Shown here one piece after another: positions 1 to 9,004 of a DNA stretch of 64,000 bases (positions are counted from its first letter, which is position 1; each line of letters begins with the position of its first letter). The notes beneath the pieces were generated by a model. The model was given only the letters and a program-made list of their open reading frames with translations, had not been told where the DNA came from and searched no databases. Source of the stretch: Brevibacterium aurantiacum (GTDB lineage: Bacteria > Actinomycetota > Actinomycetes > Actinomycetales > Brevibacteriaceae); assembly GCF_007558825.1 (NCBI RefSeq), contig NZ_VLTK01000002.1, positions 124,001 to 188,000 of the forward strand. Reading direction: 5' to 3'. The position numbers were made by a program, and so were the translations under genes.

Positions 1-1202
1 ACGGCTCTCATCACCATGGCCGTGACATCGCCTCCAGTCGTATAGAGACCAGTGATCACGAGGGAGCTCATGACAGCGGCCGCAATCATGGCCAGTCGCT
101 TCGTCGTCACCTCCGATTGCTCATTGCTGAGATCGAGCAGATCACCGGGCTCGAGTACGGTGGCGATGATGATCGCCCGCGCCGAGGTGACCTCCTCGAC
201 CCGTTTGAGCGTGGCGTCGACATCGGGGAGGTTCTCCTCATCGAGGATGGTGCGGATCAAGGCGATCGTCGGATCCTCGGCGAGCTTGGCCAGCTGGGCT
301 CGTGTCACCTCAGTGGCCGATCCCGAGATTCCGAGGATGGCACCGGCGGGACGAGTCGGCAGCAGGGACAGTGCGAGGGCGAGGCTGCCGGGACCGGGGT
401 CGACGGTCACCCAGTCGAGGATCTCGCCGTTGTGCAGACCGGCCCGTGCTCGGGCGCCGAAGCTGTCCGCCCCGGTGGTGTCTTCTGCAATTTCTCTCGT
501 GACCGAAGCGACGACAGATCCGACAAGTCTGACGTGGTCCTCAGTCAGGGCATCGGCGATGATGATGTCAGCCCCATTGGAGATCGCATCGAGGACCTCG
601 GACCGAATCGCCCAGTGCCCGGACAGCACCGTCGAGATCTCGATGAGGTGAGCATCGAGATCGGTGCCGGTTCGCAGGATCGCGTCGACATCGGACGTGT
701 GCATAGGGGAGCGGACATCGTGTTTGAGTTCAGTGTGCTCGAGCAGTCGGCCCTCAAGCAGCTGTTGGCCCTGGACGGTGGTTCGACCCGCTGTGGGAAA
801 CGCAGGAACGCAGAGACCCATGACCCGCTTCTTCTGTCCTCCGCGTCCAGCGGCCGCTTCGGCTGCCCTTCTGCGAGCGTTGAGCGCCGCCTGGGCAGAA
901 GGGCCGACATTGCCTCGCAGCGTTGTGTCGATGCGGCAGGCAACGAGGTCTATGTTGCTGGTGATGCCGATCAGCGATTCGGTGAGCTCGGCGGCCTTCT
1001 CCGGCGGCAGATGCCGGGAGTCGGCGTTGAGCACGACTGCGTCGTAGTCGTCGAGGAGGTCATCGAGGTTGACCGTCTCGGACCGACTCGTCCCGGTCAC
1101 GGTGATGGTCCGCAGACCCGCCTCGGCGAAGAGAGCACCGCAGGCGTTGCCGCCGGTGAGGTCGTCGGCGACGATGAGAATACGAGGGCTGCGCTGGCTC
1201 AT
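1..1202 (-). CDS. four-carbon acid sugar kinase (DUF1537), 3' end outside window
   Basis: Reading leftward from ATG at 1202, the frame stays open to the window edge (about 400 codons). The N-terminus 'RILIVADDLTGGNACGALFA' is the substrate-side signature of the DUF1537 four-carbon sugar-acid kinases, which phosphorylate D-erythronate, L-threonate or similar acids. Near the cut end the reading 'LYTTGGDVT' matches the glycine-rich nucleotide-binding GGDT element of the C-terminal domain. The start overlaps the stop of the upstream GntP permease by 4 bp (ATGA), which implies translational coupling and a shared substrate. The missing end should hold only the last part of the nucleotide-binding domain. 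Family assignment is firm; the exact substrate cannot be read from the sequence. Confidence 0.9.
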   Translation of the reverse strand, partial: MSQRSPRILIVADDLTGGNACGALFAEAGLRTITVTGTSRSETVNLDDLLDDYDAVVLNADSRHLPPEKAAELTESLIGITSNIDLVACRIDTTLRGNVGPSAQAALNARRRAAEAAAGRGGQKKRVMGLCVPAFPTAGRTTVQGQQLLEGRLLEHTELKHDVRSPMHTSDVDAILRTGTDLDAHLIEISTVLSGHWAIRSEVLDAISNGADIIIADALTEDHVRLVGSVVASVTREIAEDTTGADSFGARARAGLHNGEILDWVTVDPGPGSLALALSLLPTRPAGAILGISGSATEVTRAQLAKLAEDPTIALIRTILDEENLPDVDATLKRVEEVTSARAIIIATVLEPGDLLDLSNEQSEVTTKRLAMIAAAVMSSLVITGLYTTGGDVTAMVMRA

Positions 1203-2710
1203 ACGATCAAGTCGAGCACGAACAGCAGCGGAATGGAACCGGCCCACACGGCGGTGGTGATGCCCGACCAGCCCTTGATGGCGTTGATGCCGTCGAGGCC
1301 GGTGAAGCGGGTGACGACCCAGAAGTAGGAATCGTTGAAGTAGGAGAAGACCATCGAGCCGGCGGTGCAGGCCATGACCGCGACCAGTGGGCTCAGACCC
1401 AGCGGGGCGATGAGTGGGGCGGTGACCGAGGCCGCGGTGATCATCGCGACCGTGCCGGATCCCTGTGCGATGCGCACCAGGGAGGCGATGAGGAAGGGCA
1501 CGAGGAAGGCCGGCAGGCTGATCGAGGCGATCGCCTCGGCCAGGGCATCACCGACGCCCGACTCGGTGAGCACCATGCCGAAGGCTCCACCGGCACCGGT
1601 GATGAGCAGGATGAGACCCGCCGAGGCAGCTGCATCGGCCAGCCAGTTCTGCACCTTATTGCGAGAGGTCACGCGGGGCAGCAAGGTGTAGACGGCGAGG
1701 ACGAGGCCGATCATCAGCGCGATGACCGGGTTGCCGAGGAACGCCAGCGGGGCGACCCAGGACGAAGGCTCGTAGGCGTCGCCGGAGAGTTCACCCTGAT
1801 TGCTCTTGTCGATGGCCGTCGACACGGTGTTGGCGACGATGAGCAGCAGGGGAACGATGAGCGGGAGGAATCCGAGGAAGGCTCCGGGCTTCTTCGTCGA
1901 ACCGGTTTCGCTGTTGACGGTGTCCGCGTCGTCACCAGAGCCTGCGGCGTCCGCGTTGTCATCAGTCGCGGTGGCAACTCCGCCGTGGCCGGCATCCTCG
2001 CTGCCGCTTTCGCGTGTCTCGCCTGTGGCATGTCCTTCCGCCGAGGTGGTCGTGACCGAGCCGTATACATCGTGCTTGACCGTTGCGTTGAGCACGGGTT
2101 CGAGCTTTGGTCCGATCCAACGGGCGTAGATGACGACGACCGGGAGGAGGAAGACGGTGAAGATGACGCCGGTGAGGATGACGGCACCGATGTCGGCGCC
2201 GAGGATGCCTGTCGCGGCAAGCGGTCCTGGGGTCGGTGGGACCATATGGTGGGTCAGCGTCATGCCGCAGCCCAGGGCGAGAGCGAGGGTGACGTAGCCG
2301 CCGCGCTTGACGCGGGCGATCGAGCGGGCCAGCGGGTTCATGATGACGTAGCCGGAGTCGCAGAAGACGGGGATGGACACGAGTGAACCCACTGTGCCCA
2401 TGGCCCAAGGCTCGCGGCCCTTGCCGAAAGCGCTCAGGAAGGCACGGGCCAGTGAGTCCGCGGCACCGGAGACCTCGAGGATCTTGCCGATTCCGACGCC
2501 CAGGCCGATGACGATGCCGATGCTGGCCAGTGTGTTGCCGAAACCGGTGGTGATGGCGTCGATGAGCGAGAGCAGGTCCTGGCCGGCGACGATGCCGGTG
2601 ACGACCGCTGCCGTGAGAAGCGCGATGAAGGCGTCGAGGCGGGTCGCTAAGACGATGACGACGATCGTCGCGATTCCGGCGATGAGCGCCACGATGAGTT
2701 GCAGATCCAT
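1199..2710 (-). CDS. GntP-family gluconate/sugar-acid:H+ permease
   Basis: A 503-residue polytopic membrane protein. The N-terminal hydrophobic segments and the motifs 'PVFCDSGYVIMNPLAR' and 'THHMVPPTPGPLAATGILGAD' are typical of GntP permeases, which import gluconate and related hexonates or C4 sugar acids with protons. The open frame extends further upstream, but ATG at 2710 follows a good ribosome site (GGAGGATCTC) and begins exactly at the family N-terminus. An unusually long acidic, hydrophilic loop (about residues 207-275, rich in Thr, Ser, Asp, Gly) splits the two halves of the transporter. Followed by the DUF1537 kinase with a 4-bp overlap, so import and phosphorylation of one sugar acid are probably linked. 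Confidence 0.92.
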   Translation of the reverse strand: MDLQLIVALIAGIATIVVIVLATRLDAFIALLTAAVVTGIVAGQDLLSLIDAITTGFGNTLASIGIVIGLGVGIGKILEVSGAADSLARAFLSAFGKGREPWAMGTVGSLVSIPVFCDSGYVIMNPLARSIARVKRGGYVTLALALGCGMTLTHHMVPPTPGPLAATGILGADIGAVILTGVIFTVFLLPVVVIYARWIGPKLEPVLNATVKHDVYGSVTTTSAEGHATGETRESGSEDAGHGGVATATDDNADAAGSGDDADTVNSETGSTKKPGAFLGFLPLIVPLLLIVANTVSTAIDKSNQGELSGDAYEPSSWVAPLAFLGNPVIALMIGLVLAVYTLLPRVTSRNKVQNWLADAAASAGLILLITGAGGAFGMVLTESGVGDALAEAIASISLPAFLVPFLIASLVRIAQGSGTVAMITAASVTAPLIAPLGLSPLVAVMACTAGSMVFSYFNDSYFWVVTRFTGLDGINAIKGWSGITTAVWAGSIPLLFVLDLIV

Positions 2711-2918
2711 GAGATCCTCCGCAGTGAGGCCGACTCGGTCAGCGAGCCGGGATTGATCCGAGTCGACTCTCAGCGAAGCGGATGAGTCTGACACGAAGTT
2801 GAACAGCATGAGCAAGTATTGCCGATACATGCGCAACTATGCAACGTGTGCCGCAGCTTGAGGTGCGAGGGCGGGTGCCCCATGGTTGGCCTTCTGTGTG
2901 ACGACTTACACCTTCCTT

Positions 2919-2937
2919 TATACCCCCGAGGGGTATA
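2919..2937. promoter_or_regulatory. CsoR-type copper operator upstream of copB
   Basis: Perfect inverted repeat TATACCCC-CGA-GGGGTATA (8-bp arms, 3-bp spacer). This matches the G/C-core palindrome TATACCCC..GGGGTATA bound by the copper-responsive repressor CsoR. It ends only 10 bp before the ATG of the copper ATPase, so repressor binding would directly cover the promoter. No csoR gene is in the window; that the site is bound by CsoR is inferred from the motif and from the downstream gene. Confidence 0.8.
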
Positions 2938-2947
2938 TGGTGTCGGT

Positions 2948-5089
2948 ATGAGTACACAGCATGAGCATGAGAATCACAACGTTCACGCGGGGCATGATGG
3001 CCACATCAGTCATGGTGCTCACGCCGATCACATGAATCACGACAGCAGCCACGCCAGCCACGCAGGTCAAGGCGATCACACTGACCACACTGACCACGCG
3101 GGTCATGGCGACCATGTCGCGCAATTCCGGCGGCTGTTCTGGATCATGCTCGTCATCGCGATCCCGGTCATCGCCTTCAGCCCCATGTTCGGCCACCTCG
3201 TGGGCTATGCGGTTCCGGAGACCGGCATCCTCGGCTGGCTGCGATGGCTCTCACCGATACTGGGCACGCTCATGTATTTCTGGGGCGGCAAGCCGTTCCT
3301 GACCGGCGGTCTCAGCGAGCTGAGGGATCGCAATCCGGGGATGATGCTCCTCATCGCACTGGCCATCACCGTCGCATTCCTCTCCTCCTGGGGTTCTGCA
3401 CTTGGTCTCCTCGATGCCGAGCTCGACTTCTGGTGGGAGCTGGCACTGCTTGTCGTCATCATGCTGGCCGGGCACTGGCTGGAGATGCGTTCCCTGGCAC
3501 AGACCACCTCGGCGCTGGACAGTTTGGCAGCGCTGCTGCCCGACGAGGCAGAGACGATCGTCGACGGCGAAACAGTGATGGTCGATCCAGCCGACCTCAG
3601 ACTCGGCGACACTGTCGTCGTCCGCCCTGGTGCAGCGGTCCCCGCCGACGGTCGGGTCATTGACGGCTCGGCCAGCATGGACGAGTCCATGGTCACGGGA
3701 GAATCGACGACCGTTCGCCGCGCGGAAGGCGATACCGTCGTGGCGGGCACCGTCGCCACCGACTCCGGACTACGTCTGGAGATCACGGCCACCGGTGATG
3801 ACACTGCGCTCGCCGGCATCCAGAAGCTGGTCTCCGAGGCACAGAACTCGACATCACGGGCCCAGCGCATCGCCGACAAGGCTTCGGCTTGGCTGTTCTG
3901 GTTCGCTCTCGGAGTCGCCGTGGTCACCGCGAGCGTGTGGTCCCTAGTAGGTATGCCGGACTCGGCGGTCGTGCGCACTATCACCGTCCTCGTCATCGCC
4001 TGTCCCCACGCTTTGGGCCTGGCTATCCCGCTCGTCGTGTCCATCGCCACGGAGCGGGCAGCCCGCGGCGGCGTCCTCGTCAAGGACAGGCTGGCGCTGG
4101 AGACGATGCGCACAATCGATTCGGTGCTCTTCGACAAGACCGGCACTCTGACCAAGGGTGAACCGACAGTCACCGCGGTTGAGGTCACGACCGAGAACTG
4201 CACCGAGGATGAGATCCTTGCGCTCGCCGCGGCTGCAGAGACGGACAGCGAGCACCCCTTGGCGCGTGCGATCGTTCGCGCTGCCCGGAATCGTGGTCTC
4301 GAGGTCCCGGTGGCCGCGAATTTCTTGTCCTCTCCGGCGGTCGGGGTCAAGGCTCAGATCGATGGCGCCGAGGTGGCCGTGGGCGGGCCGAATCTGCTCA
4401 GTGAGCACGGTGTGGGCGAAGCCCCGATAACCGCGCAGTGGAGCAGGGAAGGTGCCATCATCCTCCACGTCATCGTTGATGGAAGCGTCATCGGCGCACT
4501 CAAATTCGCCGATGAGATCCGACCTGAATCTCGCGAAGCCGTCGATGCGCTGCACCGACGTGGTGCGCAGGTGGTCATGATCACCGGCGACGCCGAGGCG
4601 GTTGCCCAGGCCGTGGCTGCCGAACTCGGCATCGACCGCGTCTTCGCCGGGGTCCACCCTGCGGACAAGGCGGCCAAGGTCGCCGAGCTGCACGGAGAGG
4701 GCCGTAAGGTCGCGATGGTCGGTGACGGAGTCAATGATGCGCCGGCCTTGGCCGCCGCAGATGTCGGCATCGCCATTGGAGCAGGAACAGATGTGGCCAT
4801 CGGCTCGGCCGGAGTCATCCTGGCCTCCGATGATCCCCGGTCCGTGTTGTCGGTCATCGAACTCTCACGGGCGACGTTCAGGAAGATGAAGCAGAACCTG
4901 TGGTGGGCCGCAGGCTACAACCTCATCTCAGTCCCGCTCGCTGCCGGTATTCTGGCGCCCATCGGCTTCGTGCTGCCGATGAGCGTGGGCGCGATCCTCA
5001 TGTCGATCTCCACGATCGTCGTCGCGCTCAACGCCCAGCTGTTGCGCCGGCTGGATCTTCGCCCGGAGGCGTCGGCGTCGGGGGTCTGA
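2948..5089 (+). CDS. copB: copper-translocating P-type ATPase, CopB (P1B-3) type
   Basis: A 713-residue heavy-metal P-type ATPase. The first about 55 residues form a His/Asp/Gly-rich tail instead of a CxxC metal-binding domain. Catalytic signs are TGES in the actuator domain, the transmembrane CPH motif (C352-P353-H354), DKTGT with phosphorylated D396, 'SEHPLARAI' and 'GDGVNDAP'. CPH together with 'GYN' in TM5 and 'MSIST' in TM6 fits the P1B-3 group, which exports Cu(II)/Cu(I). The frame is open upstream to 2819, but ATG 2948 gives the family N-terminus. It has no ribosome site, and a TATATG -10-like element ends 8 bp upstream, so the message is probably leaderless. Controlled by the adjacent CsoR-like palindrome. 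Confidence 0.94.
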   Translation: MSTQHEHENHNVHAGHDGHISHGAHADHMNHDSSHASHAGQGDHTDHTDHAGHGDHVAQFRRLFWIMLVIAIPVIAFSPMFGHLVGYAVPETGILGWLRWLSPILGTLMYFWGGKPFLTGGLSELRDRNPGMMLLIALAITVAFLSSWGSALGLLDAELDFWWELALLVVIMLAGHWLEMRSLAQTTSALDSLAALLPDEAETIVDGETVMVDPADLRLGDTVVVRPGAAVPADGRVIDGSASMDESMVTGESTTVRRAEGDTVVAGTVATDSGLRLEITATGDDTALAGIQKLVSEAQNSTSRAQRIADKASAWLFWFALGVAVVTASVWSLVGMPDSAVVRTITVLVIACPHALGLAIPLVVSIATERAARGGVLVKDRLALETMRTIDSVLFDKTGTLTKGEPTVTAVEVTTENCTEDEILALAAAAETDSEHPLARAIVRAARNRGLEVPVAANFLSSPAVGVKAQIDGAEVAVGGPNLLSEHGVGEAPITAQWSREGAIILHVIVDGSVIGALKFADEIRPESREAVDALHRRGAQVVMITGDAEAVAQAVAAELGIDRVFAGVHPADKAAKVAELHGEGRKVAMVGDGVNDAPALAAADVGIAIGAGTDVAIGSAGVILASDDPRSVLSVIELSRATFRKMKQNLWWAAGYNLISVPLAAGILAPIGFVLPMSVGAILMSISTIVVALNAQLLRRLDLRPEASASGV

Positions 5090-5114
5090 CAAGGCGGATG
5101 TGCAGAATGACCCA

Positions 5115-5152
5115 CCCGGCGCTGCCCTCCGATATGAGAGGACAGCGCCGGG
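5115..5152. terminator. bidirectional hairpin terminator between copB and VOC gene
   Basis: Stem CCCGGCGCTG plus CCTC pairing with GAGG and CAGCGCCGGG, with one mismatch and a 6-base loop. It sits between two convergent genes. There is no strong T tract on either side. Confidence 0.6.
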
Positions 5153-5193
5153 CGCCTGTGCGTTGATGGTGTTACGTGCCTCGCTCTGGCAGG

Positions 5194-6144
5194 TTACCGC
5201 CTCAGTGCTTCGTCGACGGAGCTGCTGTCGGCGGCGACAGTGATCTGAGTTCCCCATGGGTCAGAGACCTGCACCGAGCGACCGTCGTCGGCGAACTGCA
5301 GCTTGTGTGCGCTCAGTCGAGCAGCGAGTGCATCGAGGTCTTCGCGTCCGGGAACGGTGATCGCGACGTCGCCGAGGCCCAGGCTGGCTGCACGTGGTCC
5401 TGCGCCTTGGCTGTTCCAGGTATTCATCGCAACGTGGTGGTGGTAGCCGCCGGCCGAGGCGAAGAGGACTCCTGGCATCGAGGAGAAGCTCGGCTCGAAG
5501 CCGAGTGCCTCCACGTAGAAGGAGCGTGCCGTGGGCACGTCGCCGACCTGCAGGTGGACGTGTCCGACTTTGCCGGGCTGCGTGGAAGTATTGGCCAGGA
5601 CCTGGTCGTCGAGATGCTTGGCGAGGAAGTCGTTGGGGTCGAGGTAGATCGTGTCCATGCGGACTTCCCCGTCGGAAGTGTGCAGCCACTGCGAGCGATC
5701 GCGGTCGACATAGAGTTCGATGCCGTTGCCCTCGGGGTCGGTGAAATAGAAGGCCTCGCTGACGAGATGATCACTCGAGCCCACGAAGCGGGAGTTCGTG
5801 TTCTGTGCCGCGTGGGCGACCGTTGCTGCCAAGGAGGCCTGATCCTCGTAGAGGAAGGCGGTGTGGAAGAGGCCGGCTTGGCCCGGGTCGACTCCGGGCA
5901 GGTTGGGAGTCGAGACGAGCTTGACCATCGGAGTGTCGCCGCGGCCGAGCACCCGGTGGACCTCGTTTCCGCGGGAGACCTCTTCGATGGGCTCCATGGC
6001 AAGGGCATTCGAGTAGTAGGTCGACATGTTCTCGAGGTCGCCGACGCGCAGGGTGACGGCGTCCATGCCGGTGTCGACGTTGAGAGTGGTGTCGTTCACG
6101 CCCGGACGCACATGGGGGGATGTGGCATTGTCAGTGGCAGTCAT
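5194..6144 (-). CDS. two-domain VOC (glyoxalase/extradiol dioxygenase-fold) protein, CatE-like
   Basis: A 316-residue protein with two vicinal-oxygen-chelate domains (about residues 25-155 and 190-305). The second domain carries 'GHVHLQVGD' and 'YHHHVAMNTW', the histidine positions of the catechol-2,3-dioxygenase-like CatE/YfiE group; the first keeps 'FHTAF' and 'NGIELYVD'. Such proteins are usually annotated as catechol 2,3-dioxygenases or glyoxalases. Neither domain shows a full His-His-Glu triad by eye, since the Glu position of domain two reads Thr, so the reaction is uncertain. ATG 6144 follows AAGGACGATGAC. Upstream lies an A/T-rich promoter region (6145-6369) with a GAAAT-N9-ATTTC palindrome at 6175-6193. 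It is a single gene divergent from the ThDP enzyme. Confidence 0.82.
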   Translation of the reverse strand: MTATDNATSPHVRPGVNDTTLNVDTGMDAVTLRVGDLENMSTYYSNALAMEPIEEVSRGNEVHRVLGRGDTPMVKLVSTPNLPGVDPGQAGLFHTAFLYEDQASLAATVAHAAQNTNSRFVGSSDHLVSEAFYFTDPEGNGIELYVDRDRSQWLHTSDGEVRMDTIYLDPNDFLAKHLDDQVLANTSTQPGKVGHVHLQVGDVPTARSFYVEALGFEPSFSSMPGVLFASAGGYHHHVAMNTWNSQGAGPRAASLGLGDVAITVPGREDLDALAARLSAHKLQFADDGRSVQVSDPWGTQITVAADSSSVDEALRR

Positions 6145-6369
6145 GTCATCGTCCTTAAAGTGAGCCTCGATGGCGAAATGTAATTAAGATTTCAACTATT
6201 AGTGTACAGGGGCACAACTGAGAACCCAAGGCGAATATTCCCCGCGCTGTTTCGGTCGACTCCGATTCAGACGCTCGAGCGACACATCAGTACGGCGTGA
6301 TAGGACTGAATGAACTGCTGATCACGGATGCCGAAGTCCTCCGTGGCCGACTTCAAAGGAGATGATGGC

Positions 6370-7974
6370 ATGAATGGCGCCGAGAGCCTGCTGGAGACGC
6401 TGGGTCACAACGGAATCGAGGTCTGCTTCGCCAACCCTGGCACCTCGGAGATGCACTTCGTAGCGGCTCTGGACCGACAGCCTCATGTCCGCGGTGTGCT
6501 CGGTCTCTTCGAGGGTGTCGTCACGGGGGCTGCCGATGGCTACTCGCGGATGCTCGACAAGCCCGCGGCCACCCTGCTGCATTTGGGTCCAGGTGCCGCC
6601 AACGGTCTCTCCAGTCTTCACAATGCTCTGCGTGCCCGGGTCTCGATGGTCAACATCATCGGCGATCATGCCGGCTACCACCGAAGCCTCGACGCACCGC
6701 TGACCTCTGACATCGAAGGCGCACTGCGGCCCTTCAGCAACTGGGTGCGCACATCACCATCGGCGAACTCCATCGCCAAAGATGCCGCGGATGCCATCGG
6801 CTACAGCCTTTCAGGACAGATCAGCTCGCTCATCCTCCCTGCCGACACTGCGTGGAATAGTGCCGATGAGTACACGCAGCCACCGAACGCGATCGCGCTC
6901 ACCCCTGCCTCAGCCAATCCGCCCGAGATCGAAGCCGCGGCAGTCCGACTGCGCGCTTCCGGCCCACGCACGGCCATCCTCCTCGGCGGGCGGGCCCTGC
7001 GTTCGGCGCAGCTGGAAGCGGCGGCTCAGATTGCCGAAGCGACCGGTGCGACTCTGCTGGCAGAGACCTTTGCCGCACGGACCGAACGAGGTGCCGGTCG
7101 GCCGATGGTGACGAAGATTCCGTACCCTGTTGAGCCATCGGTGGAGCTGCTGAAGGATTTCGACGCTGTCATCCTCGTCGATGCTAAACCGCCTGTGGCC
7201 TTCTTCGCCTACCCTGACAAGCCAAGCGTGCTCACCGCTCCTGGCACCACCTTCTTCACTCTCAGCCCCATCGGTGCTCGCTCCTCGGAAGCACTCGATG
7301 CCCTACGAGAAGCAGTCGGTGTGGGGCCAAGCAACCGCAGGTCGATCCCGGCCGACGCTGCGCTTTCGGCTGACAGTGAACTCGTCAGATCCGCCCACAG
7401 GGCCGGTTTTGCCCCGGCGCCGATGCCCAGTGGATCCATCAATGTGGGTAAGCTCGCTGCCTGGCTATCGAGAGCCATCCCCGAGAACGCGATCGTCCTC
7501 GACGAATCCATCACTACGGGCCGGGACTTCTACGCACAGACGGCCGGGTCACAACCCCACGACTACCTCGGCGGCACCGGCGGATCCATCGGCTGGGCAC
7601 TTCCCGTCGGTGCTGGGGCTGCAGTCTCGAGTCCCGACCGGAAGGTCATCGTCTTAGAATCTGACGGTTCGGGAATGTACAACCCGCAGTCTCTGTGGAC
7701 TTACGCGCGGGAGCAGCTCGACATCGTCGTCCTCATCTTCGCCAATCGGAAATATCAGATTCTGCGCAATGAGATGTCCAACGTCGGCGTCCCCGATTTC
7801 GGGCCCAAAGCTGAATCTCTGCTCGACATCGGCAACCCCGCCATCGACTGGGTCTCACTCTCCCACGGCATGGGCGTACCAGCGACACGAGTCGAGTCGA
7901 TCGAAGACCTTGATCGCGACTTCCGTGCGGGCCTGGCTGATTCGGGGCCACGACTCATCGAAGTCCTCGTCTGA
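6370..7974 (+). CDS. thiamine-diphosphate-dependent enzyme, acetolactate synthase large-subunit-like
   Basis: 534 residues with the three-domain layout of ThDP decarboxylases/synthases. The cofactor-activating Glu lies in 'LFEGVVTGAADGYSRM' (about residue 47). A central Rossmann-like domain follows, then a C-terminal pyrophosphate-binding domain with 'ESDGSGMYNPQSLW'. The usual GDG of the ThDP motif reads SDG here. Overall it resembles IlvB-like 'acetolactate synthase large subunit' and benzoylformate-decarboxylase-type proteins of unknown substrate rather than housekeeping IlvB; no small subunit follows. ATG 6370 is chosen because AAAGGAGAT lies 8 bases upstream; the open frame extends to 6328. 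Confidence 0.85.
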   Translation: MNGAESLLETLGHNGIEVCFANPGTSEMHFVAALDRQPHVRGVLGLFEGVVTGAADGYSRMLDKPAATLLHLGPGAANGLSSLHNALRARVSMVNIIGDHAGYHRSLDAPLTSDIEGALRPFSNWVRTSPSANSIAKDAADAIGYSLSGQISSLILPADTAWNSADEYTQPPNAIALTPASANPPEIEAAAVRLRASGPRTAILLGGRALRSAQLEAAAQIAEATGATLLAETFAARTERGAGRPMVTKIPYPVEPSVELLKDFDAVILVDAKPPVAFFAYPDKPSVLTAPGTTFFTLSPIGARSSEALDALREAVGVGPSNRRSIPADAALSADSELVRSAHRAGFAPAPMPSGSINVGKLAAWLSRAIPENAIVLDESITTGRDFYAQTAGSQPHDYLGGTGGSIGWALPVGAGAAVSSPDRKVIVLESDGSGMYNPQSLWTYAREQLDIVVLIFANRKYQILRNEMSNVGVPDFGPKAESLLDIGNPAIDWVSLSHGMGVPATRVESIEDLDRDFRAGLADSGPRLIEVLV

Positions 7975-7990
7975 TCTCACCTGAGCGATG

Positions 7991-8221
7991 TCAGCCGAAG
8001 GTGTCGCCTGCCTTCGACTCGTCAACAGCCTCATGTGAGCCATCGGGATTGAGATAGAGCTTCACTCCCTCGTGCATGGCAATGGGCTGGAGACGGGCCT
8101 CTGAGTGGTCCTCGGTGTAGCCGACCTTCTCTCCCTGACCGATGTTCACACTTGTGAATCGATTTGCCAGACGGCTGATCGGATTGGTGGATTTGTGTGA
8201 CTTCTTCACTTCTGCGGTCAT
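7991..8221 (-). CDS. small hydrophilic protein with EGVKLYxNPDGSHEAVDESK motif
   Basis: 76 residues, no membrane segment. The C-terminal half shares the block EGVKLY-x-NPDGSHEAVDESK with the 85-residue protein at 15792-16049, and both also have a GY(T/V)E segment before it, so the two are paralogs. I do not recognise a named family. A consensus TATAAT -10 box on the minus strand (8260-8265) lies about 40 bp upstream, and GGGGCG precedes ATG 8221. Convergent with the ThDP enzyme. The composition resembles small general-stress proteins, but no function can be assigned. Confidence 0.75.
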   Translation of the reverse strand: MTAEVKKSHKSTNPISRLANRFTSVNIGQGEKVGYTEDHSEARLQPIAMHEGVKLYLNPDGSHEAVDESKAGDTFG

Positions 8222-8259
8222 GATGTTTCGCCCCGATTCAACGCAGATGTCGTAGCTCC

Positions 8260-8265
8260 ATTATA
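8260..8265 (-). promoter_or_regulatory. consensus -10 box (TATAAT) for the 76-residue gene
   Basis: The minus strand reads TATAAT, 38 bp before the ATG at 8221. This is a perfect sigma-70-type -10 hexamer, rare in this GC-rich window. No convincing -35 hexamer is seen at 16-18 bp spacing. Confidence 0.45.
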
Positions 8266-8378
8266 GTTCTGGCGGCTGTGAAAGCTCTTGGGATTCTGCT
8301 CGGAGTGAGCAATCGGCGACAGTGCCTCAGGAGCACCCGGAGTGCAGAGAACTGGCCGGATATCGATAGAGTGGAACC

Positions 8379-8876
8379 ATGAAGTCTGTTCCTCATCTCG
8401 TCTCGACATTGACCGTGGCTTCTGCCCTTGCGCTCGGCGGCTGCAGCGCCAAAGAGGCCGACTCGAATGATATCGAGCCCGGACAGAGCGCCGAGGTGCC
8501 CACCAGCGACTTCGATAGCACCGAAGTGCTCGGTGACTTCCTTCGCAGCAGCATCGATGAGGTTAACGTGCACCGTGAGTCCGAGAGCAACCCGGACTTC
8601 GACCATGCAAGCGACGTCGACCGCCTGCACGTCGAGTTCCCCTCATCCGGACAGCCGAACACCGATAAGAAGGCCACCGCCGACGCGGTTCAAGGCGCAG
8701 GAAACGCCGAGTTCGACTATGACATGCTCATGGTCACCGGCACTACCGATGAAGGCACCTGGTCATACATGTTCAGCACCGACACGGTGAAGGACCTGAC
8801 CGAAAGCGGCGAGGCCGTCGAAGCGGATACGGTGTGGGACTCGGCTGACCAGGACTTCGACTCAGTGCATCGCTGA
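8379..8876 (+). CDS. secreted lipoprotein of unknown function
   Basis: 165 residues. A short basic start, a hydrophobic stretch and the lipobox LGGC (Cys about residue 22) mark a lipoprotein signal peptide processed by signal peptidase II; the remainder is acidic and extracytoplasmic. No known domain is recognised. The ATG is preceded by TAGAGT (8367-8372) with only 6 bases between, and by no strong ribosome site, so a leaderless transcript is likely. It stands alone between two leftward genes. Confidence 0.78.
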   Translation: MKSVPHLVSTLTVASALALGGCSAKEADSNDIEPGQSAEVPTSDFDSTEVLGDFLRSSIDEVNVHRESESNPDFDHASDVDRLHVEFPSSGQPNTDKKATADAVQGAGNAEFDYDMLMVTGTTDEGTWSYMFSTDTVKDLTESGEAVEADTVWDSADQDFDSVHR

Positions 8877-9004
8877 GACACAGCACGCGTGTCTGACCCC
8901 GCTCGGCCCGCAGGTCAGTGAGGCGATGACGGCCTGGGCGATGAGAACGCCGAGACGCGGATGGTTCTGTATGCGGCTGGGGTCTCTCCAAGGTGAGCGG
9001 GCGG

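Noticed and set aside
117..1328. 403-codon rightward open frame
   Set aside because: It is antisense to the DUF1537 kinase, which has clear family motifs. The translation is a typical Arg/Asp/Gly-rich shadow.
5176..6183. 335-codon rightward open frame
   Set aside because: Antisense to the two-domain VOC protein; no family features and covers its promoter.
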